NCBI RefSeq assembly: GCF_000374845.1
Contig: NZ_KB895413.1
Span: 372,001 to 436,000, forward strand
Direction: 5' to 3'
DNA length: 64,000 nt
From: Paenibacillus terrigena DSM 21567
GTDB lineage: Bacteria; Bacillota; Bacilli; Paenibacillales; Paenibacillaceae
Numbering within the stretch: the stretch's first letter is position 1; the number at the start of each line of letters is the position of its first letter. The position numbers and the translations under genes are program-made. This document shows positions 8,171 to 17,763 of this stretch, piece after piece. The notes beneath the pieces are model-generated. The model was not told the origin of the DNA. It searched no databases and was given only the letters and a program-made list of their open reading frames with translations.

Positions 8171-9721
8171 ATGACCAATACGAGTTTAGAACAAGTCATG
8201 CAATATGCTGAGAAGTATAACCTCATACCTGTGGTTCGTACGATCATGGCGGATACCGAGACACCCATTCGGATCTTCCAACACTTCTATCAAGAGCCGA
8301 GAGCGTTCTTGCTGGAGAGTGTCGAAGGTGGTGTGAAATGGGCAAGGTACTCTTTTATTGGAACAGATCCTTTCCTGATGATTCGTGGTAAGAATGGTTC
8401 AATTGAAATCGAGAAGAATGGTCATGTGGAACGGGTGAAAGAGAAGCCCATTGAGACATTGAAAGCTTATCTGCGTTCCTTCCGATCTCCAGCCAATGAG
8501 CAAATGCCTCCCTTCACAGGTGGGGCGATCGGGTTCTTCGGATATGACCTGCTGCAATACTATGAGAACTTACCGGCGCATGCTGTCGATGATATGAACA
8601 TGAATGATATCCAGTTTATGTTCTGCGACCAGGTCATTGCGTTCGATCATATGAAACAACAGATTCAAGTTATGGCTAACATTCATATCCCGGAATTTGC
8701 CTTAGATAATGATATTAAGACGCTCTATGAGCAAGCGGTTCGCAAAATCGAATCCATGATGGATCGCTTAAGACAGCCCATTCCACATGCTATGATGAGC
8801 AGCCAACCGATTCCAGAACAAGTTGACCTTGGCGACGTCGCCTCGAATATTTCGAAAGAGCAGTATATCGCGAATGTGCACCAAGCCAAAGCGTTGATAC
8901 GAGCAGGAGATATTTTTCAAGTGGTCTTATCGCAACGCTTCCATTTGGAGACAGAGGTTTCACCGTTGCAGGTGTATAGAGTGCTCAGGACGATGAACCC
9001 TTCTCCTTATATGTATTATTTAAAAATGGATGATGAGGTTATTGTAGGTGCGTCACCAGAGGCGCTCGTAAAAGTGAAAGATGGGCGGATCGAGACGAAG
9101 CCGATCGCAGGCACGAGACCACGGGGAGCGACACCGGAAGAAGATGAAGCATTGGAAAGCGAACTTCTCTCAGATGAGAAAGAGCGAGCTGAGCACCTCA
9201 TGCTGGTTGACCTAGGTCGGAATGATATCGGGCGTGTATCCGAGTTTGGAACGGTACGTTGCGACACATACATGGAGATTGAACGTTATTCACATGTGAT
9301 GCACATTGTCTCGAACGTATCGGGTCAGCTCAGACGAGATAAAGATTTCTTCGATGCGCTGCTCTCCTGTATGCCGGCGGGAACCTTATCTGGTGCACCT
9401 AAGATTCGAGCGATGGAGATCATAGCCGAGATGGAGCGGGAATCACGCGGTGCGTATGGGGGGGCAATCGGCTACCTTGGGTTTAACGGCAATATGGATA
9501 CATGCATTACGATTCGGACGATGATCTTCAAGAACGGCAAGGCTTATGTGCAAGCAGGCGCCGGTATCGTCTGGGATTCTATCCCCGAAAATGAGTACCA
9601 AGAGACAGTCAACAAAGCCATGGGCTGTTTGAAAGCCATTCGGATGGCAGAAGCGATTTTCCCGAACCAACGTAAAGATGAAGTTCAATATACGAATTTG
9701 GATTATTTCGTAAGAGCATAG
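8171..9721 (+). CDS. trpE: Anthranilate synthase component I
   Basis: This 516-residue protein uses ammonia or glutamine nitrogen to make anthranilate from chorismate. It shows the feedback tryptophan site LLESVEGG near residue 50, the chorismate-binding ETKPIAGTRPRG, LMLVDLGRNDIGRV and AGTLSGAPKIRAMEI. I chose ATG 8171, 9 nt after GAGGAG (8156-8161); ATG 8165 is only 3 nt away from it. No trpG lies in the operon, so the amidotransferase is probably a PabA-type protein encoded elsewhere, as in B. subtilis. Confidence 0.95.
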   Translation: MTNTSLEQVMQYAEKYNLIPVVRTIMADTETPIRIFQHFYQEPRAFLLESVEGGVKWARYSFIGTDPFLMIRGKNGSIEIEKNGHVERVKEKPIETLKAYLRSFRSPANEQMPPFTGGAIGFFGYDLLQYYENLPAHAVDDMNMNDIQFMFCDQVIAFDHMKQQIQVMANIHIPEFALDNDIKTLYEQAVRKIESMMDRLRQPIPHAMMSSQPIPEQVDLGDVASNISKEQYIANVHQAKALIRAGDIFQVVLSQRFHLETEVSPLQVYRVLRTMNPSPYMYYLKMDDEVIVGASPEALVKVKDGRIETKPIAGTRPRGATPEEDEALESELLSDEKERAEHLMLVDLGRNDIGRVSEFGTVRCDTYMEIERYSHVMHIVSNVSGQLRRDKDFFDALLSCMPAGTLSGAPKIRAMEIIAEMERESRGAYGGAIGYLGFNGNMDTCITIRTMIFKNGKAYVQAGAGIVWDSIPENEYQETVNKAMGCLKAIRMAEAIFPNQRKDEVQYTNLDYFVRA

Positions 9722-9755
9722 CCCGTAGCTGAGATAAGTTTGAGGAGGAGCAGAG

Positions 9756-10799
9756 ATGAGTAGAGAAGATCAGGTTATTATTGATGCGATTGATAAACTG
9801 ATAAGTGGTCATGATTTAACGCGTGAAGAGGCGCAGGGGATCATGAATGAGATTATGGAAGGGCGTGCGACATCAGCCCAAATCGGCAGCATTCTCACCG
9901 CTATGCGGATAAAAGGAGAGACGATTGACGAAATCGCTGGCTTCGCGGAAGTGATGCGGTCCAAATCGAACCGTGTGTTGACAGAACAGCACCAACTGCT
10001 TGATACTTGCGGTACAGGCGGCTCAGGAATTCATAAATTTAACATTTCGACGGTATCTGCAATCATCGCTTCAGCGAATGGCGTACGTGTGGCGAAACAC
10101 GGCAATCGTACGGCATCCGGCCGTGTAGGCAGTGCTGATGTGCTGGAGGCGCTAGGCGTTAACATTCATTTGACGAGTGATGCTGCAGCCCAATGTCTCA
10201 ATGACATTAACATATGTTTCATGTTCGCTCAGGTCTATCATCCTTCGATGAAGCATGCGGCTGGTCCGCGTCGTGAGCTGGGTGTTAGAACGATCTTTAA
10301 TATACTCGGTCCACTGACGAACCCGGCAGGTGCTGACCGTCAATTGCTTGGTATCTATGATCGTTCCAAGACGGAGACGATTGGCGGAGTATTGAGTCAA
10401 CTTGGACTTAAACGAGCGATGGTCGTGTCGAGCTACGATGGACTGGATGAGATTAGTATCTCAGCTCCTACGAGAATTACAGAGCTTCGTAACGGTGACC
10501 TACAGACCTATGATATTGATCCGGAGCTGCTGGGACTACGTACTCATTCGCTAGAAGCGGTGATGGGCGGGGATGCAGAGACCAATGCCATGATCATACG
10601 GAACATCCTTCAGGGTGAGCAGGGGGCATATCGTGATATTGTGCTTGCGAATGCAGGAGCTTGCATCTATGTGTCAGGACAGACTTCGACAATGCAGGAA
10701 GGCGTGAAATTAGCTGGTGATCTGATTGATTCAGGCAGAGCCCTCGCCAAATTAGAACAACTTATTAAGACGACAGGAGAAATCGCATATGTTTCTTGA
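9756..10799 (+). CDS. trpD: Anthranilate phosphoribosyltransferase
   Basis: This 347-residue enzyme transfers phosphoribose from PRPP to anthranilate. The PRPP loop DTCGTGGSGIHKFNIST (about residues 83-99), KHGNRTASGRVGSADVLE and GPRRELGVRTIFNILGPLTNP are typical. It starts at ATG 9756 behind GAGGAGGAG and overlaps trpC by 11 nt. Confidence 0.95.
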   Translation: MSREDQVIIDAIDKLISGHDLTREEAQGIMNEIMEGRATSAQIGSILTAMRIKGETIDEIAGFAEVMRSKSNRVLTEQHQLLDTCGTGGSGIHKFNISTVSAIIASANGVRVAKHGNRTASGRVGSADVLEALGVNIHLTSDAAAQCLNDINICFMFAQVYHPSMKHAAGPRRELGVRTIFNILGPLTNPAGADRQLLGIYDRSKTETIGGVLSQLGLKRAMVVSSYDGLDEISISAPTRITELRNGDLQTYDIDPELLGLRTHSLEAVMGGDAETNAMIIRNILQGEQGAYRDIVLANAGACIYVSGQTSTMQEGVKLAGDLIDSGRALAKLEQLIKTTGEIAYVS

Positions 10800-11580
10800 T
10801 CGGATCGTAGCAACGAAGAAGTTGGAAGTGGAACAACTAGCGGAATCATTTCAGTTATCGATTGCAGAGCGGCAGATTGCAGCCATGCCGGCATGTTTAG
10901 GGTTTGAGAAAGCTTTGTCGACGGGACGTCATCGCGCAATGGGATTAATTGCTGAGGTGAAGAAAGCCTCTCCGTCCAAAGGATTAATTCGTCCGGATTT
11001 TCATCCGGTCGCTTTGGCAAAAGGTTATGAAGAAGCGGGAACTGATTGCATTTCTGTACTGACCGATACGCCATATTTTCAAGGAAGCAATGCTTATTTA
11101 AGCGCCGTACGGGAAGCGGTAAATGTACCGATACTCCGGAAAGATTTTATTATCGACGAACGTCAAATTTATGAGGCACGCTTAATCGGTGCGGATGCCG
11201 TGCTCCTCATAGCTGCGATTCTTACGAAACAGCAGATCAATAGCTATCTTGCAACAGCGAAGTCCATCGGACTCGATGTGTTGGTCGAGGTACATGACCG
11301 TGCGGAACTTGAGACGGTACTTGATTTGGGGACAGCAACATTAATCGGGGTAAATAACAGGAATTTGCATACCTTCGCGACGAACATTCGAACGACGGAA
11401 GAATTGATTGGACTCATGCCGCAAGGGATTACGAATGTAAGCGAGAGTGGGATCTCAAGCTCAGCCGATATGACATATTTACAGTCTATCGGAGCCCATG
11501 CCGTATTGATCGGTGAGCATTTCATGCGTCAGAAATCAGTAGAACAAGCTATCGTTGATCTGATGGGCGAAGTACAATGA
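10789..11580 (+). CDS. trpC: Indole-3-glycerol phosphate synthase
   Basis: This 263-residue TIM-barrel enzyme closes the indole ring. Motifs are LIAEVKKASPSKG with the catalytic lysine, VPILRKDFIID, and GVNNRNLHTF followed by NVSESGI. The start overlaps trpD, and the stop overlaps a possible upstream ATG of trpF. The protein is monofunctional, not fused to TrpF. Confidence 0.95.
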   Translation: MFLDRIVATKKLEVEQLAESFQLSIAERQIAAMPACLGFEKALSTGRHRAMGLIAEVKKASPSKGLIRPDFHPVALAKGYEEAGTDCISVLTDTPYFQGSNAYLSAVREAVNVPILRKDFIIDERQIYEARLIGADAVLLIAAILTKQQINSYLATAKSIGLDVLVEVHDRAELETVLDLGTATLIGVNNRNLHTFATNIRTTEELIGLMPQGITNVSESGISSSADMTYLQSIGAHAVLIGEHFMRQKSVEQAIVDLMGEVQ

Positions 11581-11594
11581 AAGGGGCTGCGCTC

Positions 11595-12281
11595 ATGAAT
11601 GTAGAACAACTCGTCCAAGTTCCCACCGTGAAAATTTGTGGACTTCAAAGCGTTGAAGTGCTAAAATCGATGATACACTTACCTATCGATCAAATTGGAT
11701 TTGTATTCGCGAGAAGTAAACGACGAGTTAGTCTCGAGCAGGCCGCCCAGATGATCGCCTATATGCGTGAGCAGAATATGTCTAGACCCTTAGCGGTTGG
11801 CGTGTTCGTGAACCCCGATCTGCATGAAGTCGTGGAATTATTACGTACGGTTCCGCTGGATGTCGTGCAACTGCACGGACAAGAAAGCCCCGAGTTCTGC
11901 AAGGCATTGAAAGATAATTGCAATGTTCAAATTTATAAAACACATTCGATGAAATTAGATCAGGAGGATGACCAAGGAGCTGAAGCATGGGATGCCTACC
12001 GAGGTGTCGTCGATGCTTTTCTCCTGGATAGTTACGATCCTGTATATATTGGTGGATCCGGCAAGACCTTTAATTGGGAACTAATTGCTCCTTACCAAGC
12101 GTGGGCGAGAGCAGCAGGTATTAAATTGATCGTTGCAGGCGGGCTAGACCCAGATAATGTTCGGCGATTAATCGTAGAACGAGCGCCAGACGGGGTAGAT
12201 GTATCCAGCGGCGTAGAGACGGATGGCGTGAAAGATATCGCGAAAGTGACAGCATTTGTAGAAAGGGTGAAGTTACAATGA
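11595..12281 (+). CDS. trpF: Phosphoribosylanthranilate isomerase
   Basis: This 228-residue TIM-barrel enzyme isomerises phosphoribosyl anthranilate. VKICGLQ at the N-terminus holds the catalytic cysteine, and [25 protein letters not shown] and GVDVSSGVE follow. ATG 11595 is 8 nt after AAGGGG and is preferred over the ATGA-overlap start at 11577. It overlaps trpB by ATGA. Confidence 0.92.
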   Translation: MNVEQLVQVPTVKICGLQSVEVLKSMIHLPIDQIGFVFARSKRRVSLEQAAQMIAYMREQNMSRPLAVGVFVNPDLHEVVELLRTVPLDVVQLHGQESPEFCKALKDNCNVQIYKTHSMKLDQEDDQGAEAWDAYRGVVDAFLLDSYDPVYIGGSGKTFNWELIAPYQAWARAAGIKLIVAGGLDPDNVRRLIVERAPDGVDVSSGVETDGVKDIAKVTAFVERVKLQ

Positions 12282-13489
12282 ACCAGGTACCAGATCAGAA
12301 TGGACGTTTCGGTGAATTCGGAGGGAGATTCGTTCCTGAGACATTGATGAACGCATTATTAGAATTGGAAGCAGCTTATCATCAATATACGCAAGATCCA
12401 ACATTTATCGAAGAGTTAAATTATTTGCTTAAGCAGTATTCCGGCAGACAGACACCACTCTATTATGCAGAGCGTTTATCTTCGCATTTAGGCGGAGCTA
12501 AAGTCTATCTGAAACGCGAAGATCTGAATCATACGGGAGCACATAAAATCAACAATACGATTGCACAGGCACTGCTCGCCAAACGCATGGGTAAGACGAA
12601 AGTAATTGCAGAGACAGGCGCAGGGCAGCATGGGGTAGCTACGGCAACGGTCGCAGCACTGCTTGGACTTGAGTGTAAAGTGTTTATGGGTGAAGAAGAT
12701 ACGAAACGTCAGCAATTAAATGTTTTCCGTATGAAATTACTCGGCTCAGAAGTGATTTCTGTGACATCCGGCTCGAAAACATTGAAGGATGCAGGAAATG
12801 AAGCGTTAAGATACTGGGTTAGTAACGTGCAGGATACCTTCTACATCCTCGGTTCTGTTGTAGGTCCGCATCCATATCCAATGATGGTTCGGGATTTCCA
12901 ACGTGTCATTGGGGATGAGGCGAGAGCACAGATCCTGGAGGCGGAAGGACGTCTGCCGGATGCGATTGTGGCTGCGGTTGGCGGCGGCAGTAATGCGATG
13001 GGAATTTTTTATCCGTTCGTGCAAGACGAATCCGTTCGATTGATCGGCGTTGAAGCTGCAGGCCGAGGCGTGAACACAGAGTTTCATGCCGCAACGATGA
13101 CAAAAGGATCCAAGGGTGTCTTCCAAGGTTCGATGAGTTATCTACTACAAGATGAATATGGACAAGTTATCGAAGCCCATTCCATTTCAGCGGGGTTGGA
13201 TTACCCAGGCGTTGGACCTGAACATTCCTATCTCAAAGATACAGGAAGAGCTGAATATGTTCCAATTCGCGATGATGAAGCATTAGAGGCTCTGCAATTA
13301 TTATGTCGGACGGAAGGTATTATTCCGGCACTAGAGTCAGCGCATGCGATCGCTCAGGTTGTTAAGGTCGCTCCGACGATGGGTAAGGATGAGATTATTG
13401 TCGTGTCTCTATCTGGGCGCGGTGATAAGGATGTTGAATCCATCATGAAATACTTGGGAGGTAGCGCGGATGCAAACGAATCGCATTGA
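12278..13489 (+). CDS. trpB: Tryptophan synthase beta chain
   Basis: This 403-residue PLP enzyme condenses indole with serine. The PLP lysine is in [14 protein letters not shown], the phosphate cup is GGGSNAMG and the substrate loop is [10 protein letters not shown]. The start overlaps trpF by 4 nt (ATGA), and the 3' end overlaps trpA by 20 nt. Confidence 0.96.
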   Translation: MNQVPDQNGRFGEFGGRFVPETLMNALLELEAAYHQYTQDPTFIEELNYLLKQYSGRQTPLYYAERLSSHLGGAKVYLKREDLNHTGAHKINNTIAQALLAKRMGKTKVIAETGAGQHGVATATVAALLGLECKVFMGEEDTKRQQLNVFRMKLLGSEVISVTSGSKTLKDAGNEALRYWVSNVQDTFYILGSVVGPHPYPMMVRDFQRVIGDEARAQILEAEGRLPDAIVAAVGGGSNAMGIFYPFVQDESVRLIGVEAAGRGVNTEFHAATMTKGSKGVFQGSMSYLLQDEYGQVIEAHSISAGLDYPGVGPEHSYLKDTGRAEYVPIRDDEALEALQLLCRTEGIIPALESAHAIAQVVKVAPTMGKDEIIVVSLSGRGDKDVESIMKYLGGSADANESH

Positions 13490-14282
13490 TCAATCATTTG
13501 AGAAGCTGCGGGCGGCAGGAGAAACAGCACTTATTCCTTTCTTAACGATCGGGGACCCCGATATCCCAACTTCGATTCAAATTATTAAGGAGCTGGAAGC
13601 AGCAGGGGCACATATGGTAGAGCTAGGAGTTCCTTATTCAGATCCTCTTGCGGATGGACCGGTTATTCAACGTGCATCGTCCCGAGCATTGAAACATCGG
13701 ATTACCATTCTGGATTGTATTCATGTTGCGAGGGAAGCTAGAGAGCAGGGTGTAAATTTACCCTTCATTTTGTTCACTTACTATAATCCGGTGCTTCAAT
13801 TAGGTCTAGAGCGGTTCTTCGAGTTGCTTGCTGAGAACGATATCAGCGGCATTATTATTCCGGATTTGCCCGTAGAAGAAGATCATCATGTCCGTGAATT
13901 GGCTGTTAAGACGAATATTCACTTAATTCCGCTCGTTGCACCGACATCGCAAGATCGGATTGAACGCATTGTTCGTAATGCTGGCGGGTTCATTTATTGT
14001 GTATCCTCACTTGGGGTTACGGGTGAGCGTTCGTCCTTCCATGAAGGGATCGAATCCTTTATTCAATCTGTGAAGGCAGCGTCGAACCTGCCTGTTGCTG
14101 TTGGCTTCGGAATTTCAAGTAATGAACAGTTCCGTATGTTCTCACAAATGTGTGATGGTGTCGTCGTAGGAAGCGCCATTGTGCGGAAAATTGAAGATGA
14201 GCTGCCGAACCTTGGTTCACCGTCGACAAGGAATGCAGCGTTCTTGCATATCCAAGATTTTGTGCGACAATTAAAGGCATAA
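13470..14282 (+). CDS. trpA: Tryptophan synthase alpha chain
   Basis: This 270-residue TIM-barrel subunit cleaves indole-3-glycerol phosphate and passes indole to Trp[13 protein letters not shown] and [18 protein letters not shown] contain the catalytic acids (Glu in VELG, Asp in SDPLADGP). GGAGGT lies 8 nt upstream, inside trpB. Confidence 0.95.
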   Translation: MQTNRIDQSFEKLRAAGETALIPFLTIGDPDIPTSIQIIKELEAAGAHMVELGVPYSDPLADGPVIQRASSRALKHRITILDCIHVAREAREQGVNLPFILFTYYNPVLQLGLERFFELLAENDISGIIIPDLPVEEDHHVRELAVKTNIHLIPLVAPTSQDRIERIVRNAGGFIYCVSSLGVTGERSSFHEGIESFIQSVKAASNLPVAVGFGISSNEQFRMFSQMCDGVVVGSAIVRKIEDELPNLGSPSTRNAAFLHIQDFVRQLKA

Positions 14283-14301
14283 ATTTGAAAGGATGATTAC
14301 G

Positions 14302-15399
14302 ATGCAGCCTAAATCAAATATAGTAAATTTACCGGTGTACCAACCGGGTAAACCCATTGAAGATGTGAAGCGGGAGTTAGGCTTGGCGGAAGTGATCAAG
14401 CTGGCGTCCAACGAGAACCCATTCGGTTGCTCAGAGAAGGCGAAGCAAGCAATCGCGAATGAACTATCGCAAGTAAGTATTTATCCGGATGGCTTTGCCG
14501 TAGAATTATCCGCAGCGATAGCGGCGCATTTCAATGTGAACCCGAATCAGTTGGTGTACGGTGCAGGTTCGGATGAGATCATTCTTATGATTGCCCGCGC
14601 ATTTATCGTTCCGGGTGACGAGACGATTATGGCGGACCAGACGTTCCCGCAGTATAAGCATAATACGGATATTGAGGGCGCCGTATGTATTCAGGTCCCA
14701 CTTATTGATGGAAAGCATGATCTCCCTGGCATGTTAGCTCGGATCACAGAGAAGACGAAGGTTGTCTGGGTCTGCAATCCGAATAACCCGACAGGTACAA
14801 TTGTATCCAAGGAAGAGTTAGTCACATTCCTGAATCAAGTGCCGAAGCATGTGTTGGTTGTACTTGACGAAGCCTACTGTGAATATGTGACAGATCCGTC
14901 TTTCCCAGATGGTCTTGAACTCTTGCCGCACTATGAGAACCTCATTACATTGCGTACGTTCTCCAAAATTTATGGCCTAGCTTCCTTACGGATCGGCTAT
15001 GGAATCGGACATCCTGAGGTTGTGAAGCTGATTAATCAGGTTCGTGAACCCTTTAATACATCGCGTTTCGCTCAAGCTGCTGCTCTTGCTGCACTTGGTG
15101 ACCAAGATTTCATTCGGCAGTGCCGTGATTCGAATGCTGCAGGAATTGCTTATCTGCAAGCAGAATTCGCTCGTCTTGGACTGTCGTCGTTCCCTGCACA
15201 CGGGAATTTCGTTATGTTCGATGTACAGCGTCCTGCCATGACCGTCTTCAACGAGTTGATGCGTAAAGGGATCATTGTTCGTGCAGGGCATAAATATTAT
15301 CCAACCTATATTCGCGTGACTGTAGGCAGTGAAGAACAGAATCGCAAATTTATTCAAGCACTAGAAGAAGTATTGCAGGAAGTTGCTGTAGAAGCATAG
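14302..15399 (+). CDS. hisC: Histidinol-phosphate aminotransferase
   Basis: This 365-residue PLP enzyme is of fold type I. The PLP lysine lies in TFSKIYGLASLRIGYG near residue 221; KLASNENPFG and VCNPNNPTGTI are also typical. In Bacillus the enzyme also transaminates aromatic keto acids, which explains its place between trpA and tyrA. ATG 14302 is 8 nt after AAAGGA; the ATG at 14293 overlaps that site. Confidence 0.94.
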   Translation: MQPKSNIVNLPVYQPGKPIEDVKRELGLAEVIKLASNENPFGCSEKAKQAIANELSQVSIYPDGFAVELSAAIAAHFNVNPNQLVYGAGSDEIILMIARAFIVPGDETIMADQTFPQYKHNTDIEGAVCIQVPLIDGKHDLPGMLARITEKTKVVWVCNPNNPTGTIVSKEELVTFLNQVPKHVLVVLDEAYCEYVTDPSFPDGLELLPHYENLITLRTFSKIYGLASLRIGYGIGHPEVVKLINQVREPFNTSRFAQAAALAALGDQDFIRQCRDSNAAGIAYLQAEFARLGLSSFPAHGNFVMFDVQRPAMTVFNELMRKGIIVRAGHKYYPTYIRVTVGSEEQNRKFIQALEEVLQEVAVEA

Positions 15400-15450
15400 A
15401 TTTCCTAGAATCTTTAGCGTGACTATATTTCATAAAAGAAGTGAACTGAC

Positions 15451-16551
15451 ATGTCGATCAAAATTGCAATTTACGGTGTAGGACTGATCGGTGGATCTCT
15501 GGCCTTGTGTTTCAAAGGCAAGCCAGGGATCACGGTGATTGGTCACTCCAATAACCCCAAATCAGCTCAGAAATATTTAGACCGCCATGTCGTCGATATA
15601 GCGACGACGTCGTTTGAAGAGGCGGCGCTGGATGCTGATTTTATTTTCATCTGTGTCCCTGTAGGTAATCTCGAAGAGTATTTGCGGCGGTTAAGCGAGC
15701 TGCCACTCAAGTCAGGCTGCGTTATCACGGATGTCGGCAGTACCAAGGCTTCCATTGCCACATGCGCGCGGCGGACTGATTGGAGCAGCATGGGTGTCAC
15801 CTTCATCGGCGGCCATCCCATGGCAGGTTCGGAACGATCCGGCGTTGAGGCGGCTTCAACCTTATTGTTCGAGAATGCGTATTATGTGCTCACACCAGAA
15901 GAAGATGTCGAAGAAGAGGCTTACCATCGCCTAGAAGAACTTCTGAAATATACGAGAGCTCAAATTGTACGGGTAGATCCGAAGCTTCATGATGATATTG
16001 TCGGTGCGATCAGTCATTTACCGCATCTTATTGCGGTTGCGCTCGTGAATCAAGTTCGACAATACAATGACACCAACCCGTTATATCAGAGTCTGGCGGC
16101 TGGTGGTTTTCGTGATATCACACGCATAGCGAACAGTGATCCGTATATATGGCGTGATATTCTACTCAACAATAAGAATGTCTTGCTTGGGTTGTTGAAG
16201 GATTGGAACGATCAAGTGGCGTCCTTTATCGATATTCTGAATCGTGAAGATGGGGAGGGGATCATTCAGGAGTTCACGCAAGCGGGAGCCTTCCGCAGTC
16301 AGCTGCCTGAACGACGCAAGGGAATGATCACTTCGCTGTATGACGTCTATGTTGATGTGCCGGATGAGCCGGGTGTGATTGGTCATATAGCGACTGAGCT
16401 CGGGAATCAACACTTGAACCTCAGCAATCTGCAGATTATCGAGAGCCGTGAAGATGTTCCGGGCGTGCTCCGTTTGTCGTTCCGCAATGAGAAGGATTGG
16501 GACCGTGCTCAGCAGGTTTTGCCAATACTAGGCTTCACAGTATACGTCTAA
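15451..16551 (+). CDS. tyrA: Prephenate dehydrogenase with C-terminal ACT domain
   Basis: This 366-residue enzyme oxidises prephenate to 4-hydroxyphenylpyruvate. It has the NAD-binding GVGLIGGSLAL at residues 9-19, the GGHPMAGSERSG catalytic segment, and a C-terminal ACT-like domain (about 295-366, VDVPDEPGVIGHIATELG), the usual tyrosine-sensing part. It ends the trp-hisC-tyrA unit. In B. subtilis the EPSP synthase gene follows; here it does not. Confidence 0.94.
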   Translation: MSIKIAIYGVGLIGGSLALCFKGKPGITVIGHSNNPKSAQKYLDRHVVDIATTSFEEAALDADFIFICVPVGNLEEYLRRLSELPLKSGCVITDVGSTKASIATCARRTDWSSMGVTFIGGHPMAGSERSGVEAASTLLFENAYYVLTPEEDVEEEAYHRLEELLKYTRAQIVRVDPKLHDDIVGAISHLPHLIAVALVNQVRQYNDTNPLYQSLAAGGFRDITRIANSDPYIWRDILLNNKNVLLGLLKDWNDQVASFIDILNREDGEGIIQEFTQAGAFRSQLPERRKGMITSLYDVYVDVPDEPGVIGHIATELGNQHLNLSNLQIIESREDVPGVLRLSFRNEKDWDRAQQVLPILGFTVYV

Positions 16552-16585
16552 ATTTTTGAAGAAGTATTTTTTTGGCAAAAGTATG

Positions 16586-16614
16586 TTGACAAAATGAAAA
16601 CGGATACATATAAT
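16586..16614 (+). promoter_or_regulatory. Consensus sigma-A promoter in the tyrA-sigma intergenic region
   Basis: TTGACA at 16586-16591 and TATAAT at 16609-16614 are exactly 17 bp apart, so both hexamers and the spacer are ideal. No coding gene starts within 550 bp; a terminator follows about 55 bp after the predicted start. Confidence 0.88.
16594..16609 (+). promoter_or_regulatory. Putative cre (CcpA) operator inside the promoter
   Basis: ATGAAAACGGATACAT fits the Bacillus cre consensus WTGNAARCGNWWWCAW at every position and lies between the -35 and -10 hexamers, a repressing location. CcpA binding is inferred from the match alone. Confidence 0.65.
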
Positions 16615-16620
16615 AAAAGT

Positions 16621-16698
16621 ACAGTATGGTTTCTCTCCACTCCTATCCAAATAATTGCACTTTGTGCAACCGCCTACAAGTTAGGCGGTCTTTTTTTT
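16621..16698 (+). ncRNA. Putative small regulatory RNA, about 78 nt
   Basis: The predicted transcript starts near 16621 and ends at the T run near 16698. It has an unpaired pyrimidine-rich 5' segment containing two CTCC motifs (16635-16638, 16640-16643), a 6-bp hairpin TTGCAC-TTT-GTGCAA (16655-16669), and a terminator stem. CTCC is complementary to GGAG of ribosome sites, so target repression by pairing is plausible. There is no reading frame with a ribosome site. I recognise no named family. Confidence 0.6.
16669..16698 (+). terminator. Intrinsic terminator of the putative sRNA (and of tyrA read-through)
   Basis: CCGCCTA (16670-16676) and TAGGCGG (16682-16688) pair around CAAGT, followed by TC and eight T. 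It would also end transcripts running out of tyrA. Confidence 0.9.
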
Positions 16699-17169
16699 GT
16701 TCATTTACATAATTGATGTGATAAATTGCGATATCCGTGGTTTATTGGTTATATTTAATGCCTTTACATTGTGCGATATTTAAGATAACCTGTTGACTTA
16801 CCCATAGCCATCATAGCTAATAGGTATCCGCGATTTTAACTCAGATCATGACCTTTATCTACGTCTTATAACCATCTTATGTATTTACTTCCATTGTCGC
16901 GGCTTTTTAGGTCATATCACGCAATAGTTACTATTTTTTCATCGAATGACGTGCAATTCTTAAAAAATCTTTATCTTTGAATAGGATAAGATATGATACA
17001 ATAAAATTTAGGTATCTTACCCTAATATCTGGATTAAATTATCAAAAACGTAAATAAAAGTGCGGATTTCGAATAAAGTGATGAATGCACCGCAACTTTT
17101 TATACTCAGTTCGGTATAACTATGTAACGAGCTGGGATGTTCTTGGAAAGGCAAGGAGGGTCGTATTTC
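16699..17169 (+). other. AT-rich gene-free stretch before the sigma factor gene
   Basis: About 470 bp without a supported gene. It holds an imperfect inverted repeat at 16983-16993/17013-17023 (AGGATAAGATA / TATCTTACCCT, one mismatch) with no T run, so it is not a terminator. A weak ECF-like promoter candidate also lies here: GCAAC at 17092-17096 and CGGTAT at 17112-17117, about 55 bp before the sigma gene. Both are suggestions only. Confidence 0.4.
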
Positions 17170-17763
17170 ATGACCGATTCCCAGATTATTCGTGAAATTA
17201 AAGAGGGGAACGTCGAGCTCTATGCAGAGCTAATGAGGCGTTACCAACGCAAGATTGTTGCATTTATTTTTCATATGCTCAAAAGCGCGCAAATGGAATT
17301 GCTAGCTGAGGATTTATGTTCCGAGACGTTCTACAAGGCTTTTCGCAGCCTGCATTCGTTTCGTGAGGTGGATGCTTCTTTTTCGACATGGTTGTATACA
17401 ATTGCTCGAAATACGGTACTAAGTGAATTGCGCAAGCAGAAGGCTGCGAGTATATCTCTAGATGAGAGCGGGTATGTGCCTGTTGCGTCCAGTGATATTG
17501 TTCCAGAGCAAGAGGTGCTGCGCAGTGAGAAAGTTAGCTTAGTCCGCGAGGCGATTAACAATCTTCCAGAGAAGCAGAGATCGGCCCTAATATTAAGAGA
17601 ATACGATCAGATGGATTATCAAGAAATCGCTAATATTCTCGGGCAAACGGTGAGTTCCGTTAAATCCTTGTTATTTCGTGCACGAGCAAGTGTGAAGAAT
17701 CAATTGGAACCCTATTTTGCTGAACCGATTTACGAGGAATATGAAGGGATGAAATCCAGATGA
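17170..17763 (+). CDS. ECF-type RNA polymerase sigma factor
   Basis: This 197-residue sigma-70 family protein contains region 2 (LMRRYQRKIVAFIF to AEDLCSETFYKAFRSL, then FSTWLYTIARN, about residues 18-85) and region 4 (LPEKQRSALILREYDQMDYQEIANILGQ and SSVKSLLFRAR, about 130-175). It lacks regions 1 and 3, as ECF factors do. ATG 17170 follows AAGGAGGG. The next gene overlaps by ATGA and encodes a zinc-finger anti-sigma factor, so the pair should respond to an envelope or redox signal. The exact ECF group cannot be told. Confidence 0.9.
   Translation: MTDSQIIREIKEGNVELYAELMRRYQRKIVAFIFHMLKSAQMELLAEDLCSETFYKAFRSLHSFREVDASFSTWLYTIARNTVLSELRKQKAASISLDESGYVPVASSDIVPEQEVLRSEKVSLVREAINNLPEKQRSALILREYDQMDYQEIANILGQTVSSVKSLLFRARASVKNQLEPYFAEPIYEEYEGMKSR

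Noticed and set aside
16626-16715. ATG-initiated frame inside the putative sRNA
   Set aside because: It starts about 5 nt from the predicted transcript end with no ribosome site and reads through the terminator T run; a coding role is unlikely.
16983-17023. Inverted repeat as a terminator
   Set aside because: One mismatch, a 19-nt loop and no T run on either strand.
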